A DNA stretch of 64,000 nucleotides, taken from NCBI RefSeq assembly GCF_002943425.1, contig NZ_PTRA01000001.1, forward strand, positions 1,364,001-1,428,000, given 5' to 3'. The position numbers and the translations under genes are program-made. The notes under the pieces are model-generated. The model saw only the letters and a program-made list of their open reading frames with translations. It was not told where the DNA came from and searched no databases. The number at the start of each line of letters is the position of its first letter. Positions within the stretch are counted from its first letter, which is position 1. The stretch is from Siphonobacter curvatus. GTDB taxonomy: Bacteria; Bacteroidota; Bacteroidia; Cytophagales; Spirosomataceae. Below, one piece after another: positions 45,300-52,910 of the stretch.

Positions 45300-46787
45300 T
45301 TATTCGTGGATACGATTTCTTGAAGATAGATAAATAAATCCAATAATAAAACAAATGGCGGCAACTAGTATGGGATACCAGAGTCCCGCCAGATAGGGCT
45401 GCGATTCCTGATTGGCAGTGGCTTTTTCAACTAACGCCACGGCTAGAAAAGGAGTCAGGCCCCCAAAGATGCCATTCCCGATGTGGTACGGTAAGGACAT
45501 TGACGTATAGCGAATACGGGTAGGGAACATTTCCACCAGAAAAGCAGCAATGGGGCCGTACACCATCGTCACGTACAATACTTGAATCCAGATCAGGAGT
45601 ACCATCGTCCAGTACCCCGTGTTTCCCAAACTCAGTACGTATTTGACCTCCGTTCCTTGCGAATTGTTTACGGAAATTTTTTGTACCTGAGAACCATCCG
45701 TATAAGAAGTCACCTGCGTAGTAGACTGATTTTGAATTGAGGTTTGGGTAGAAACTTCGGTTTTCGTGGATACATCCGTTAAGGCATACATTTGCTGGTA
45801 CAGCGGACGGTAGGTGAGAACGGCCAGTGCCATACCGCCGAGAATGATGACCTTTCGCCCCCAGCGATCCGAGAGCCAGCCGAAGAGGACAAAGCCGCCC
45901 GTGGCCAGAGCCAGAGCAATCGCCACAATTTCGCTGGATTGCTCAAAGTCCACGTGACCGACTTTCTGAATAAACGACAAGGCGTAAAACTGTCCCGTAT
46001 ACCAAACCACGCCCTGACCTGCCGTAGCCCCGAGTAAAGCCAGCAGCACCATTTTCAGGTTTTCACGTTTGCCAAAGGATTCCGCCAGGGGATTTTTGGA
46101 GACTTTTCCTTCCGTTTTAAGTTTAGAAAAAACGGGTGACTCGTTCATTTTCAGTCGAATAAAGACTGATGTCCCCACAAGGACAATCGAAACGAGAAAA
46201 GGAATTCGCCAACCCCAACTTTCAAAATCCTCGACGCCCAATATTTTTCGGGTAGCCACAATGACCGCCAGCGATAAGAAAAGGCCCAGCGTGGCCGTCG
46301 TCTGAATCCAGCTGGTGAAGTAACCCCGTCGTTCTGGCGGAGCGTATTCAGCCACGTAGGTAGCCGCACCGCCGTACTCTCCGCCCAGAGCCAGACCCTG
46401 AATCAGTCGTAAGAGTAGTACCAGCAGGGGTGAAAGCATCCCCCAGCTTTCGTAACCCGGAATCAAGCCGATCAGAAACGTAGAACCACCCATGAGCAGC
46501 AGGGTTACCATGAAGGTATATTTCCGGCCTACGATGTCGCCCAGACGTCCGAAAACCAAGGCCCCGAATGGACGCACGATAAAGCCCGCCGCGAAAACTG
46601 CTAAAGCCGAGAGCAAAGCCGCCGTAGGGTTGTCTTTAGGAAAAAATTGGGTCGAGATAATAGCCGACAGGCTACCGAAAATATAGAAATCGTACCACTC
46701 GATCAACGTACCAACCGAGGAGGCCGCAATGACGCTTCGCAACGTACGCGGACTGGTGACCGAAGCGGGAGCAAGGGTCTCAGGCAT
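45300..46787 (-). CDS. MFS transporter of the metabolite:H+ symporter (MHS) family
   Basis: The start is ATG 46787 (MPETLAPASVTSPR); an upstream ATG at 46853 adds an unlikely hydrophobic leader. About 495 residues with 12 TM helices and the MHS signatures SSVGTLIEWYDFYIFGSL, FGRLGDIVGRKYTF, GLALGGEYGGAATYVAEYAP and FGWLSDRWGRKVI. MHS members take up dicarboxylates, citrate, proline-betaine or alpha-ketoglutarate with H+. An unusual Gln/Ser/Thr-rich insertion (about residues 355-390) lies between TM9 and TM10. Substrate is unknown; neighbours (acs, CbrA-like sensor) suggest an organic acid. Confidence 0.9.
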   Translation of the reverse strand: MPETLAPASVTSPRTLRSVIAASSVGTLIEWYDFYIFGSLSAIISTQFFPKDNPTAALLSALAVFAAGFIVRPFGALVFGRLGDIVGRKYTFMVTLLLMGGSTFLIGLIPGYESWGMLSPLLVLLLRLIQGLALGGEYGGAATYVAEYAPPERRGYFTSWIQTTATLGLFLSLAVIVATRKILGVEDFESWGWRIPFLVSIVLVGTSVFIRLKMNESPVFSKLKTEGKVSKNPLAESFGKRENLKMVLLALLGATAGQGVVWYTGQFYALSFIQKVGHVDFEQSSEIVAIALALATGGFVLFGWLSDRWGRKVIILGGMALAVLTYRPLYQQMYALTDVSTKTEVSTQTSIQNQSTTQVTSYTDGSQVQKISVNNSQGTEVKYVLSLGNTGYWTMVLLIWIQVLYVTMVYGPIAAFLVEMFPTRIRYTSMSLPYHIGNGIFGGLTPFLAVALVEKATANQESQPYLAGLWYPILVAAICFIIGFIYLSSRNRIHE

Positions 46788-47003
46788 AAGCAATAAAATA
46801 GGTTTAGAGGAGAGGCACTGAAAATAAAAGACTTTGACCCGGGTTGGAATCATACATCCCTTTTTACATTGATTACATAAATGGGATTATGCCGAGTTTA
46901 TTTTGTATAGTTCGGGTAAATCAGCGGAAATTACTAGCAGGAAAGTGGAAAAAAATAGTTTTTGCTAAAGCAGCATAGGTAAGAGAAGGGAGTAAGAAGA
47001 GAA

Positions 47004-47423
47004 TTAATCTTTAAAGCGTTCCCAGCGAATGACCATGAATTTATCGCCGAGTTCGGTGACAATAACGCCGGAACTCCGCAGGTTCTCCCGATTGGCAAAA
47101 TATTCAGCTATTTCCTTGTGATTCAGAATTTTATAGGTAGGGCGGTACTCTGAATTCTTGGGAATTTTGATCTGATATTTCTTCACCCAGTTCATAACCG
47201 ATACGTGACTCACCCCCAGCAATCGTTCGATTTCGCGGTAGCTTACACCTTCGATATACAACTGTAACGCCTTGATTACATAGTATGTACTGATGCCCTT
47301 TCCCAGTTTATCGACCGTAAAGTGGTACTGACAGGCCTTGCAATGGTACCGTTGCCGATCTTTGATTATACCCGATTTGGTAACATTCGACGAATCACAG
47401 CGAGGACAATTGGGAGCAGTCAT
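47004..47423 (-). CDS. InsA-like zinc-ribbon and HTH protein without a transposase catalytic domain
   Basis: From ATG 47423 the protein is 139 residues. Cys pairs CPRC and CKAC form a zinc ribbon of the IS1 InsA type (CPRCDSSNVTKSGIIKDRQRYHCKAC pattern, positions about 6-32). A helix-turn-helix follows (YIEGVSYREIERLLGVSHVSVMNWVKK, about 62-88). After it comes a short tail of about 45 residues, with no DDE domain, no InsB-like frame nearby, and no terminal inverted repeats seen. It therefore looks like a stand-alone DNA-binding protein derived from IS1-like transposase. Confidence 0.75.
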   Translation of the reverse strand: MTAPNCPRCDSSNVTKSGIIKDRQRYHCKACQYHFTVDKLGKGISTYYVIKALQLYIEGVSYREIERLLGVSHVSVMNWVKKYQIKIPKNSEYRPTYKILNHKEIAEYFANRENLRSSGVIVTELGDKFMVIRWERFKD

Positions 47424-47432
47424 AAGTAGCAT

Positions 47433-47661
47433 ATATTCAGTTTAGCAAACATATAGCTAATTAGCAAAGAAAGAAACCGGGCGGAGCTTTTTTTTGGCAG
47501 AAGCGGAAAGAAAAGCGGTGGGTACTCCTGAGTCACCTACGCGTACTGGAGCGATGAAAGGTAGGAGTAATAATGTACCAAGAGAATCGCGTCATTTCTA
47601 GATTCTTGGGGTAAAAAGAAGGGTTGTGTGTGGTAGTTTCACTTATATCTATCTTTAAAAT
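47433..47661. other. Spacer between InsA-like gene and acr3 end
   Basis: No gene, inverted repeat or IS end was recognised in these 229 bp. Confidence 0.35.
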
Positions 47662-48714
47662 TCAATCAAATGTAGCTTGCTGCTTACGAGCAAACTCTAC
47701 CATCAAAATTAACACGGGTACCTCGATCAAAGGACCAATTACTGCAGCGAAGGCGGCTCCTGAATTGATGCCGAAAACGGCAATGGCTACGGCAATGCCT
47801 AATTCAAAGTTATTACCTGCTGCCGTAAATGCTAGCGAGGTCGATTTTGAATACCCAGCTCCGGCTCTTTTAGATAGGTAGAAGGCTGAAAAAAACATGA
47901 TGGCAAAGTAGACCGTAAGCGGCATAGCAATGCGTACCACGTCCAAAGGAATGCTTACAATCAACTGCCCTTTCAGGCTAAACATCACCACAATCGTAAA
48001 CAATAACGCAATCAAAGTAAGCGGGCTAATGGCAGGTAGGAACTTCGTTTCATACCAGTCCTGACTAAACACCCGGCTTAATACTTCTCTGGAGAGAATA
48101 CCCAAAAGGAAAGGAATACCTAGGTAGACAAAGACGCTCTGAGCTACTTCACCAATGGTTATATCTACTTCAAAGCCTTGTAGCCCGAATAAAGAGGGCA
48201 GCAAGGTTACGAATACATACGCATAGACTGAATAAAAGAGTACTTGAAAAATACTGTTAAAAGCTACCAACCCAGCGGCATACACGCGATCTCCCCCGGC
48301 CAGATCGTTCCAAACGATGACCATTGCAATACAACGGGCAATGCCGATCATGATTAAGCCTGTCATGTATTCGGGTTTATCAGCTAGAAACGCGACTGCC
48401 AACCCAAACATTAATACCGGTCCAATAATCCAGTTTTGTACCAGCGATAAAAGCAAAACCCGGGTGTTTTCAAAAACCAGTGGTAGTTCCCGATAGCGAA
48501 CTTTTGCCAGTGGCGGGTACATCATCAGGATCAAACCAATAGCTAAAGGGATATTCGTTGACCCGGAATTAAACTGATTAACGAACGCAGGGGCATCCGG
48601 GAAAAAGTAGCCTAGTAATACCCCTATGAACATCGCCAGAAAAATCCAGAGCGTCAAATAACGGTCAAGAAAAGAAAGCCGCTTTTCGGGCTGTGGTTGT
48701 TCTACGTTTATCAT
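47662..48714 (-). CDS. acr3: Arsenite efflux transporter ACR3
   Basis: The 350-residue inner-membrane protein has about 10 TM helices. The ACR3 hallmark [19 protein letters not shown] carries the conserved cysteine, and the later [20 protein letters not shown] is also conserved. It exports arsenite (and sometimes antimonite) using the proton gradient. It is the last gene of the ars unit, 26 bp after arsC. Length is normal. Confidence 0.95.
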   Translation of the reverse strand: MINVEQPQPEKRLSFLDRYLTLWIFLAMFIGVLLGYFFPDAPAFVNQFNSGSTNIPLAIGLILMMYPPLAKVRYRELPLVFENTRVLLLSLVQNWIIGPVLMFGLAVAFLADKPEYMTGLIMIGIARCIAMVIVWNDLAGGDRVYAAGLVAFNSIFQVLFYSVYAYVFVTLLPSLFGLQGFEVDITIGEVAQSVFVYLGIPFLLGILSREVLSRVFSQDWYETKFLPAISPLTLIALLFTIVVMFSLKGQLIVSIPLDVVRIAMPLTVYFAIMFFSAFYLSKRAGAGYSKSTSLAFTAAGNNFELGIAVAIAVFGINSGAAFAAVIGPLIEVPVLILMVEFARKQQATFD

Positions 48715-48740
48715 TCTATCTTTACTAAAGCTTGGGTACC

Positions 48741-49151
48741 TTAGGCCAAGTTCTTTTCAACGAAGGCCTGACTATACGCTTTAATTTCATCACGTACCCG
48801 GCGAAAAGAAGTTACCAGGTCTTCGCCTTCCGTGTGGCCCGGATCAGAAAAGCTTTGATGAATCATTTGCCCGGCGGACGGAAAATAAGGGCATTGTTCC
48901 CGGGCATTATCGCAAACCGTGATGACATAGTCAAAAGCCATTCCGGTATATTCGTCGGCATGATTAGACGTGTGATGCGAAATATCAATTCCATCTTCAG
49001 CCATTACCTGAATAGCAACCGGGTTCACTCCTTTCGGATCTACTCCGGCACTGTATACCTGAGCCCGGTTTCCGGCAAAGTGCTGTAGATAGCCTTCGGC
49101 CAGTTGGCTGCGTGCTGAATTGCCCGTACATAATACTAAAATCTTTTTCAT
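48741..49151 (-). CDS. arsC: Thioredoxin-coupled arsenate reductase
   Basis: The 136-residue protein has the low-molecular-weight phosphatase P-loop CTGNSARS with Cys8, and the redox pair Cys80/Cys87 in [10 protein letters not shown], as in the pI258 ArsC type. It reduces arsenate to arsenite by a disulfide relay ending on thioredoxin. [11 protein letters not shown] carries the expected Asp-Pro. It is preceded by the DUF6428 gene and followed by acr3. Confidence 0.95.
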   Translation of the reverse strand: MKKILVLCTGNSARSQLAEGYLQHFAGNRAQVYSAGVDPKGVNPVAIQVMAEDGIDISHHTSNHADEYTGMAFDYVITVCDNAREQCPYFPSAGQMIHQSFSDPGHTEGEDLVTSFRRVRDEIKAYSQAFVEKNLA

Positions 49152-49163
49152 AGGAAAGAATGG

Positions 49164-49730
49164 TTAACAACAGCCAGAACCGGGTTTACAGGTAGTTCCT
49201 TCGGCTACGATTTTTAACGCTGGTTTTTCGGTAGCGGGGGTACTGCACGCCGAATCCGATGCCGTTACGCCACAAGCTTCATTGCGATTCAGGGCTTTGC
49301 ATTGGGTATAGTCAGGCACAAGGTGAACGATAAAATCATCCGAGGTAGCAGAAAACGCACTAGGATACATTTGGCGAGTATCGAACTTGGAATTTCCAAA
49401 CTCAATTTTAACCACGGCTAAAGGATTCAGAGGTAAGGACTTCTCAACGAGCTTTACAATCTTGAGGGCTTTACTTACCGTCATGGAACGCTTTGCCTCC
49501 TTGACGGGTGGTTCCCAGAGCTGCACAATGACTTCCGTCCAGCTGTTCATCTGTCCCCCACAATCAACCGATACAATAGGAGCTTGCTTAATTTCCGTAA
49601 TGTGAAACGAAGCATCCACGTGTTGCCCCTGTTGATATTCAAAAGCCAGGTATAAGGCTGGGTTGGCTTCCAGTGTGCTTTTAAACACCTGCCAAGTCAT
49701 GGGACTGGTTTGATTTACCATAGTGTTCAT
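49164..49730 (-). CDS. DUF6428 family protein of the ars operon
   Basis: The 188-residue protein has no signal peptide. Family-like motifs are FEYQQGQHVDASFHITEIKQ and VDCGGQMNSWTEVIVQLWEPP. The C-terminal 60 residues are cysteine-rich (six or more Cys, ending CKPGSGCC), which suggests metalloid binding. Genes of this family often lie in ars operons. It starts 47 bp after the arsR stop, beyond a short terminator-like hairpin, and ends 12 bp before arsC. A possible role is an arsenite chaperone, but that is inference. Confidence 0.75.
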   Translation of the reverse strand: MNTMVNQTSPMTWQVFKSTLEANPALYLAFEYQQGQHVDASFHITEIKQAPIVSVDCGGQMNSWTEVIVQLWEPPVKEAKRSMTVSKALKIVKLVEKSLPLNPLAVVKIEFGNSKFDTRQMYPSAFSATSDDFIVHLVPDYTQCKALNRNEACGVTASDSACSTPATEKPALKIVAEGTTCKPGSGCC

Positions 49731-49762
49731 TGGTTTATTGTATTATTACGATCAGAACGTTC

Positions 49763-49787
49763 AAAAAAAAGCTGCACTAGTTGCAGC
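49763..49787 (-). terminator. Terminator-like hairpin overlapping the arsR stop
   Basis: On the minus strand GCTGCA, a 5-nt loop, TGCAGC and then eight T. The stem includes the arsR stop codon. It may attenuate transcription into the downstream ars genes. Confidence 0.65.
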
Positions 49788-50106
49788 AGGAAATCTCCGT
49801 AATGGTTTCTAATAAACTGCCAAAGACTTGTTTAGCCTCCTGCCAGACCGCTGGGTTAATGCAATAGCAGACGCGGGGCGGGTTGATTTCTCCCTGAATA
49901 ATGCCGATGCGTTTGAGTTCCTTAAGATGCTGGGATACGGTAGCTTGAGCCAAGTTCAATTCATCGACTAAATCCCCACAAACACACGTTTTTTTAGCCG
50001 CCAGCATTTGCAGGATGGCTACACGTGCGGGATGTGAAAAGGCTTTGGCCAGATCAGCAATCCGGTTTTGTTCAGCAGTGAAACGCTCTGTTTTTGTAAC
50101 TCCCAT
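49777..50106 (-). CDS. arsR: ArsR-family metalloid-responsive repressor
   Basis: The 109-residue winged-HTH repressor has the recognition part DELNLAQATVSQHLKELKRIGII. The cysteine pair Cys41/Cys43 in KTCVCGDLV lies in the classic alpha3 site (ELCVCDL type), and CYC and a C-terminal CC provide further thiols. It should leave its operator when arsenite binds. It is the first gene of the unit, and the perfect palindrome directly upstream is its likely operator. Confidence 0.93.
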   Translation of the reverse strand: MGVTKTERFTAEQNRIADLAKAFSHPARVAILQMLAAKKTCVCGDLVDELNLAQATVSQHLKELKRIGIIQGEINPPRVCYCINPAVWQEAKQVFGSLLETITEISCCN

Positions 50107-50116
50107 AAGGCAAAGT

Positions 50117-50166
50117 TAAATAAAAGATTGATCATCGCAATATTGCGATGATCAATCTTTTATTTA
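50117..50166. promoter_or_regulatory. Perfect 50-bp palindrome, candidate ArsR operator
   Basis: The half starts TAAATAAAAGATTGATCATC and continues GCAAT to the centre; the other half is its exact complement. The core ATCGCAATATTGCGAT (50134-50149) resembles ArsR/SmtB operators. It starts 11 bp from the arsR ATG and its right end covers the stop of the truncated integrase gene. Confidence 0.75.
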
Positions 50167-50544
50167 GGTGTATGTAGTATTACTACAAAAAAGAAACGTT
50201 GGTTTTACTGTCAACCTTCCTACTGCACCCAGAAAAGTATAGTTCTGTTTTGAGTAGGCGTGCTTGATGTGCTGCCCATTAAAGGACTGACTCTTTCGGT
50301 AGAAATCGTTGCAAATGGCCGTTAGCTTGGTTCTGATAAGTAGCAGCTTTTCGTTTTTAAGTTGGCTTAGTGGATCTTCTTTACTGACCGTGTGACCGTT
50401 CCAATGGGTAGACAGGATTTTAATACCTGTTGTCCCGATCTCCAGGGTGTGGTTATCCATAGATATTTGACAGTATAAGGTTGAATAACCGGGAGTTTTT
50501 GAAGTGTGGCGGAAAAAGGATATTTCCATGCGTGTGTACTTCAT
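50164..50544 (-). pseudogene. Truncated tyrosine recombinase: arm DNA-binding domain only
   Basis: From ATG 50544 (MKYTRMEISFFRH) or 50529, about 126 residues match the N-terminal Arm_DNA-bind_5 domain of Bacteroidetes integrases: TLYCQISMDNHTLEIGTTGIKIL, HWNGHTVS, LLLIRTKLTAICNDFYRK. The SAM-like core and the catalytic R-H-R-Y domain are absent; the frame ends in the ArsR palindrome. It is probably the remnant of the integrase of the element to the right, cut by the junction with the ars unit. It could alternatively be a stand-alone arm protein, but that is less likely. Confidence 0.7.
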
Positions 50545-50615
50545 GCTTGTGAACGCCCGGTGAGGCCATTCACAATGTAATGATGAATGATAAGAAGGAG
50601 AGATCAAGTAGGCCG

Positions 50616-50671
50616 TTTCAGGGTGCCAATGGAAACCGGGAGGGGGTGCCAATGAGCCTTTCAGGGTGCCA
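50616..50671. repeat. Direct repeats upstream of the truncated integrase, possible arm-type sites
   Basis: TTTCAGGGTGCCA occurs at 50616-50628 and 50659-50671, and GGGTGCCAATG at 50621-50631 and 50644-50654. The GGGTGCCA cores are 23 and 20 bp apart, about two helical turns. Confidence 0.55.
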
Positions 50672-50728
50672 GTAAAAGTTCCGGTAAAGGTGTTTTGAGC
50701 TGAAGTTCAGAGAGGTAATGGCATAAAA

Positions 50729-50752
50729 AAACCAGCTCTTAGGGGCTGGTTT
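50729..50752 (-). terminator. Terminator after the XRE repressor gene
   Basis: AAACCAGC and GCTGGTTT form the stem, with the A run at 50725-50731 giving a minus-strand T tract. It lies 83 bp after the stop. Confidence 0.65.
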
Positions 50753-50834
50753 GGTCAATTTCAAGTACTTAATTAAGCGTTGCAGAGGGTGAGGGTCTCT
50801 GCTTCTTTGATTGAAATGACTGATGGTGACCAAG

Positions 50835-51299
50835 TTAGCCCAATAGACTAACAGGGGTGCCTGTAGAATTGCCAGTGAGAAGGCCCAAAAAAAAAGGAAA
50901 CCCTTCTGGCAATCGGTCAATTACAGTACCCTTAGGCTTTCCCAAATCACCGTTATTCAGCAAACGCTTTTGAAGTTCTACAGTATATCGCAAATCGTTA
51001 ATCATTTCGCTTTGTAACTTGATCTTGTCGCGTAGCTCTTTCTCTACATCAGCTCCACCATCGGCGGCAACCTTAGTCATTGCCTGAAACATTTCACCTG
51101 TCCCACGCATAAGCCATATTGGGTTTACTTCTGGGTAGGCTTCAAATATTTCTTCTAATAACTCGAAACCAGGCTTACTGCCGCGGTCTACAATGTTTGC
51201 AATTGAAGTGTTAGTTCTGCCAAGGCTTTTGGCAAATGAATTGTTATTCATCTTCAATGCCTTAATTAACTGAGCAAACCTTTCGTTAATCGTTGACAT
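50835..51299 (-). CDS. XRE-family phage-type repressor
   Basis: The 154-residue protein has an N-terminal HTH (FAQLIKALKMNNNSFAKSLGRTNTSIANIVDRGSKPG, about 7-43), followed by FEAYPEVNPIWLMRGTGEMF, a pattern common in Bacteroidetes prophage repressors. A coiled coil (VEKELRDKIKLQSEMINDLRYTVELQKRLL) probably drives dimerisation. It is transcribed toward the integrase remnant, away from the early genes starting at 52.2 kb, as in a lysogeny switch. An inverted repeat (51318-51353) lies just before its start, probably its own operator. Confidence 0.85.
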   Translation of the reverse strand: MSTINERFAQLIKALKMNNNSFAKSLGRTNTSIANIVDRGSKPGFELLEEIFEAYPEVNPIWLMRGTGEMFQAMTKVAADGGADVEKELRDKIKLQSEMINDLRYTVELQKRLLNNGDLGKPKGTVIDRLPEGFPFFLGLLTGNSTGTPVSLLG

Positions 51300-51317
51300 A
51301 AGTAATTTTGGTTGAAT

Positions 51318-51353
51318 GTATAATAAGTTATAGTAAAATATTACTTATTATAC
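51318..51353. promoter_or_regulatory. Inverted repeat before the repressor gene
   Basis: GTATAATAAGT (51318-51328) and ACTTATTATAC (51343-51353) are exact complements, 14 bp apart, about 20 bp upstream of the repressor start. Candidate autoregulatory operator. Confidence 0.5.
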
Positions 51354-51471
51354 ATTTGGTGTCATTATGTATGTTGTTGATTATCAAGTATTTTTAATTC
51401 GATTATTTGGTATTGATAAAAATATATTAATCAATACTTGCATTAATATATAGTTTACTAATACATTTGAA

Positions 51472-51514
51472 CCGAAATCTAAACGAAATATAAGTGAAAA
51501 GAGACCGAAAAGTC
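51472..51514. repeat. CCGAAATCTA motif, copy 1
   Basis: CCGAAATCTAAACGAAA followed about 15 bp later by ACCGAAAAGTCAA. It is shared with 52176-52208 and lies upstream of the repressor gene. Confidence 0.5.
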
Positions 51515-51578
51515 AAGTTCTGAGTAAATGAGCGGTCAAATGTGTAGGGAAGTGGTAGTATAGGTGTATAAGATTATA

Positions 51579-51941
51579 CTAAAAGTGTTTTCCCTTCACA
51601 ACAAGGCTAGGCATCCAATGCGGCGTTTTATAAACCTGAATTTTGGTAGCTATAGGTAATCGGTTAGTGTATCCTTCAATAGCGGAAAAAAACTCTGTAG
51701 TAGGGCCTATTGCAATTTCCTGTGAATGCCGTAGCTCATTAAAGGCATCAATACAATCAACACTAACATTTGCCAAAATTTGAATATTACTTTCTTCTCC
51801 CTTTTTGGTAAGTAAATACCATGTCTGATTGCCTGTAGCTAAATCCTTGAATTCTGGTTCATCAAGAAATTTAGGCAGAAGAATAGAATTTCTTTCTGAA
51901 AGTAACTCTTTGATTTTCAACTTAATTAGTTCTTTGCTCAT
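51579..51941 (-). CDS. Hypothetical protein of the element's control region
   Basis: From ATG 51941 (MSKELIKLKIKELL) this is a 120-residue soluble protein with no family I recognise. It is lysine-rich at the start and has a central beta-like part (TWYLLTKKGEESNIQILANVSVDCIDAF). It lies between the repressor and the early operon on the repressor strand, where elements often carry small regulators or immunity proteins. An open frame reaches back to 52001 but adds no support. Coding is likely but not certain. Confidence 0.55.
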   Translation of the reverse strand: MSKELIKLKIKELLSERNSILLPKFLDEPEFKDLATGNQTWYLLTKKGEESNIQILANVSVDCIDAFNELRHSQEIAIGPTTEFFSAIEGYTNRLPIATKIQVYKTPHWMPSLVVKGKHF

Positions 51942-52255
51942 GGAAAAGGTGGATTTATTATAAAATTTACAAACATGTGGGCTAACCAAACTCAGGCTCA
52001 TTTCATCGTCTCAATCCAGACGGTTTCTACGATGCAGGAGTCAAGTGAACGACAACTTCTTCTGACTACTAAGCAGTTTACATGTGTAAAGGCTAGACTA
52101 TGAAAAATAGTGGTTTTGTTGTCCTATGCAGATTCTGCTAGAAATAGAAACTTGCAGCCTACAATATATCTCAATCCGAAATCTAGCCGAAAAGAAACCG
52201 AAAGGCAAATTCAACCAAAAATCTATTACGTATACAATAATACGTTAATTCTGTT
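51942..52255. other. Control spacer before the early genes
   Basis: In 314 bp no gene is visible. It contains copy 2 of the CCGAAATCTA motif (52176-52208) and a small inverted repeat ACGTAT-N6-ATACGT at about 52228-52245, just upstream of the first early gene. Confidence 0.45.
52176..52208. repeat. CCGAAATCTA motif, copy 2
   Basis: CCGAAATCTAGCCGAAA followed by ACCGAAAGGCAA. Same order as copy 1 with about 10 bp less between the two parts. Confidence 0.5.
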
Positions 52256-52510
52256 ATGATTGAAATTAGTACCATGACTCGTATGGAGCAACTTCGCAAA
52301 TTATGGTTTGATGGGACCATCAAACCCGCTGGAAAATCCGAGATTATTCGGCTTTTCAACAAGGAATTTCACTATAAGCCCGGTAGCAATGACTCATGGG
52401 GCTTGCGTATCAACGGAACTGTTGAGCCTACACCAGCTCAAGAGGATTTTATGGACGAGTACATTACCAAGTACTACGAACGCTACAAGCAAAAAGCTGC
52501 AAAAGCTTAG
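52256..52510 (+). CDS. Hypothetical small basic protein, first early gene
   Basis: The 84-residue protein (possible internal starts at MTRMEQ) has a short basic pattern (KLWFDGTIKPAGKSEIIRLFNKEFHY) that could form a winged or helical DNA-binding unit, and a helical C-terminus. It is the first gene right of the control spacer and starts the early operon. No family was recognised. Confidence 0.65.
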   Translation: MIEISTMTRMEQLRKLWFDGTIKPAGKSEIIRLFNKEFHYKPGSNDSWGLRINGTVEPTPAQEDFMDEYITKYYERYKQKAAKA

Positions 52511-52513
52511 CCA

Positions 52514-52594
52514 ATGGAACAGTACGATGTACTTATCATTCTGGCGTTGTGGCTTTTGTCTATGCGAAGCGACTCTAAAGCCCCTTTAAAATGA
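52514..52594 (+). CDS. Very small hydrophobic protein (26 aa)
   Basis: It reads MEQYDVLIILALWLLSMRSD and ends KAPLK. There is one short hydrophobic segment. It starts 3 bp after the previous stop and its stop overlaps the next start (ATGA at 52591). The tight coupling supports translation, though the length makes it uncertain. Confidence 0.45.
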   Translation: MEQYDVLIILALWLLSMRSDSKAPLK

Positions 52595-52689
52595 GCCCGG
52601 CTTTCTACCTAACCAGTTTAATTGTTTTGCTGGTTGTCCTGCCTTACGTCTACCGGAAAAATCGTGAGGACATTTACCGAAAGAATTAA
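52591..52689 (+). CDS. Very small single-TM protein (32 aa)
   Basis: It reads MSPAFYLTSLIVLLVVLPYV followed by a basic tail YRKNREDIYRKN. It has the look of a small phage membrane protein. It overlaps the preceding gene by 4 bp. Confidence 0.5.
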   Translation: MSPAFYLTSLIVLLVVLPYVYRKNREDIYRKN

Positions 52690-52715
52690 GTTTTACCCCT
52701 CCAAACATCAAGAAA

Positions 52716-52910
52716 ATGCCTTTTCCCCTCTTTGTCGCCCTTCCCGGCGAACAGGTAACTATTTGCCTTAATAATCAAAATTTTAGCGGAATTGTAAAAC
52801 ACGCTTCATCCGCTGACACCACCGGCAACGGACACAAAACCCGCTACATCGTAGCAGTCGGTAGCTGGAGTGTTGAATTGAACGAAACCCAAATCACAGT
52901 TAAAATATGA
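52716..52910 (+). CDS. Hypothetical 64-aa protein
   Basis: The small soluble, beta-rich protein includes LFVALPGEQVTICLNNQNFSG and RYIVAVGSWSVELNETQITV, which may form a single OB- or SH3-like barrel. It overlaps the next gene by 4 bp (ATGA). Function is unknown. Confidence 0.6.
   Translation: MPFPLFVALPGEQVTICLNNQNFSGIVKHASSADTTGNGHKTRYIVAVGSWSVELNETQITVKI

Noticed and set aside
47004-47432. Complete IS1 insertion sequence
   Set aside because: No InsB catalytic frame, terminal inverted repeats or target duplication was seen.
50100-50700. tRNA gene as attachment site at the element boundary
   Set aside because: I found no cloverleaf-like sequence or CCA-ended acceptor stem there.
50618-50920. 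100-codon minus-strand frame between repressor and integrase remnant
   Set aside because: It overlaps the repressor C-terminus, the terminator and the repeats; composition is not protein-like.
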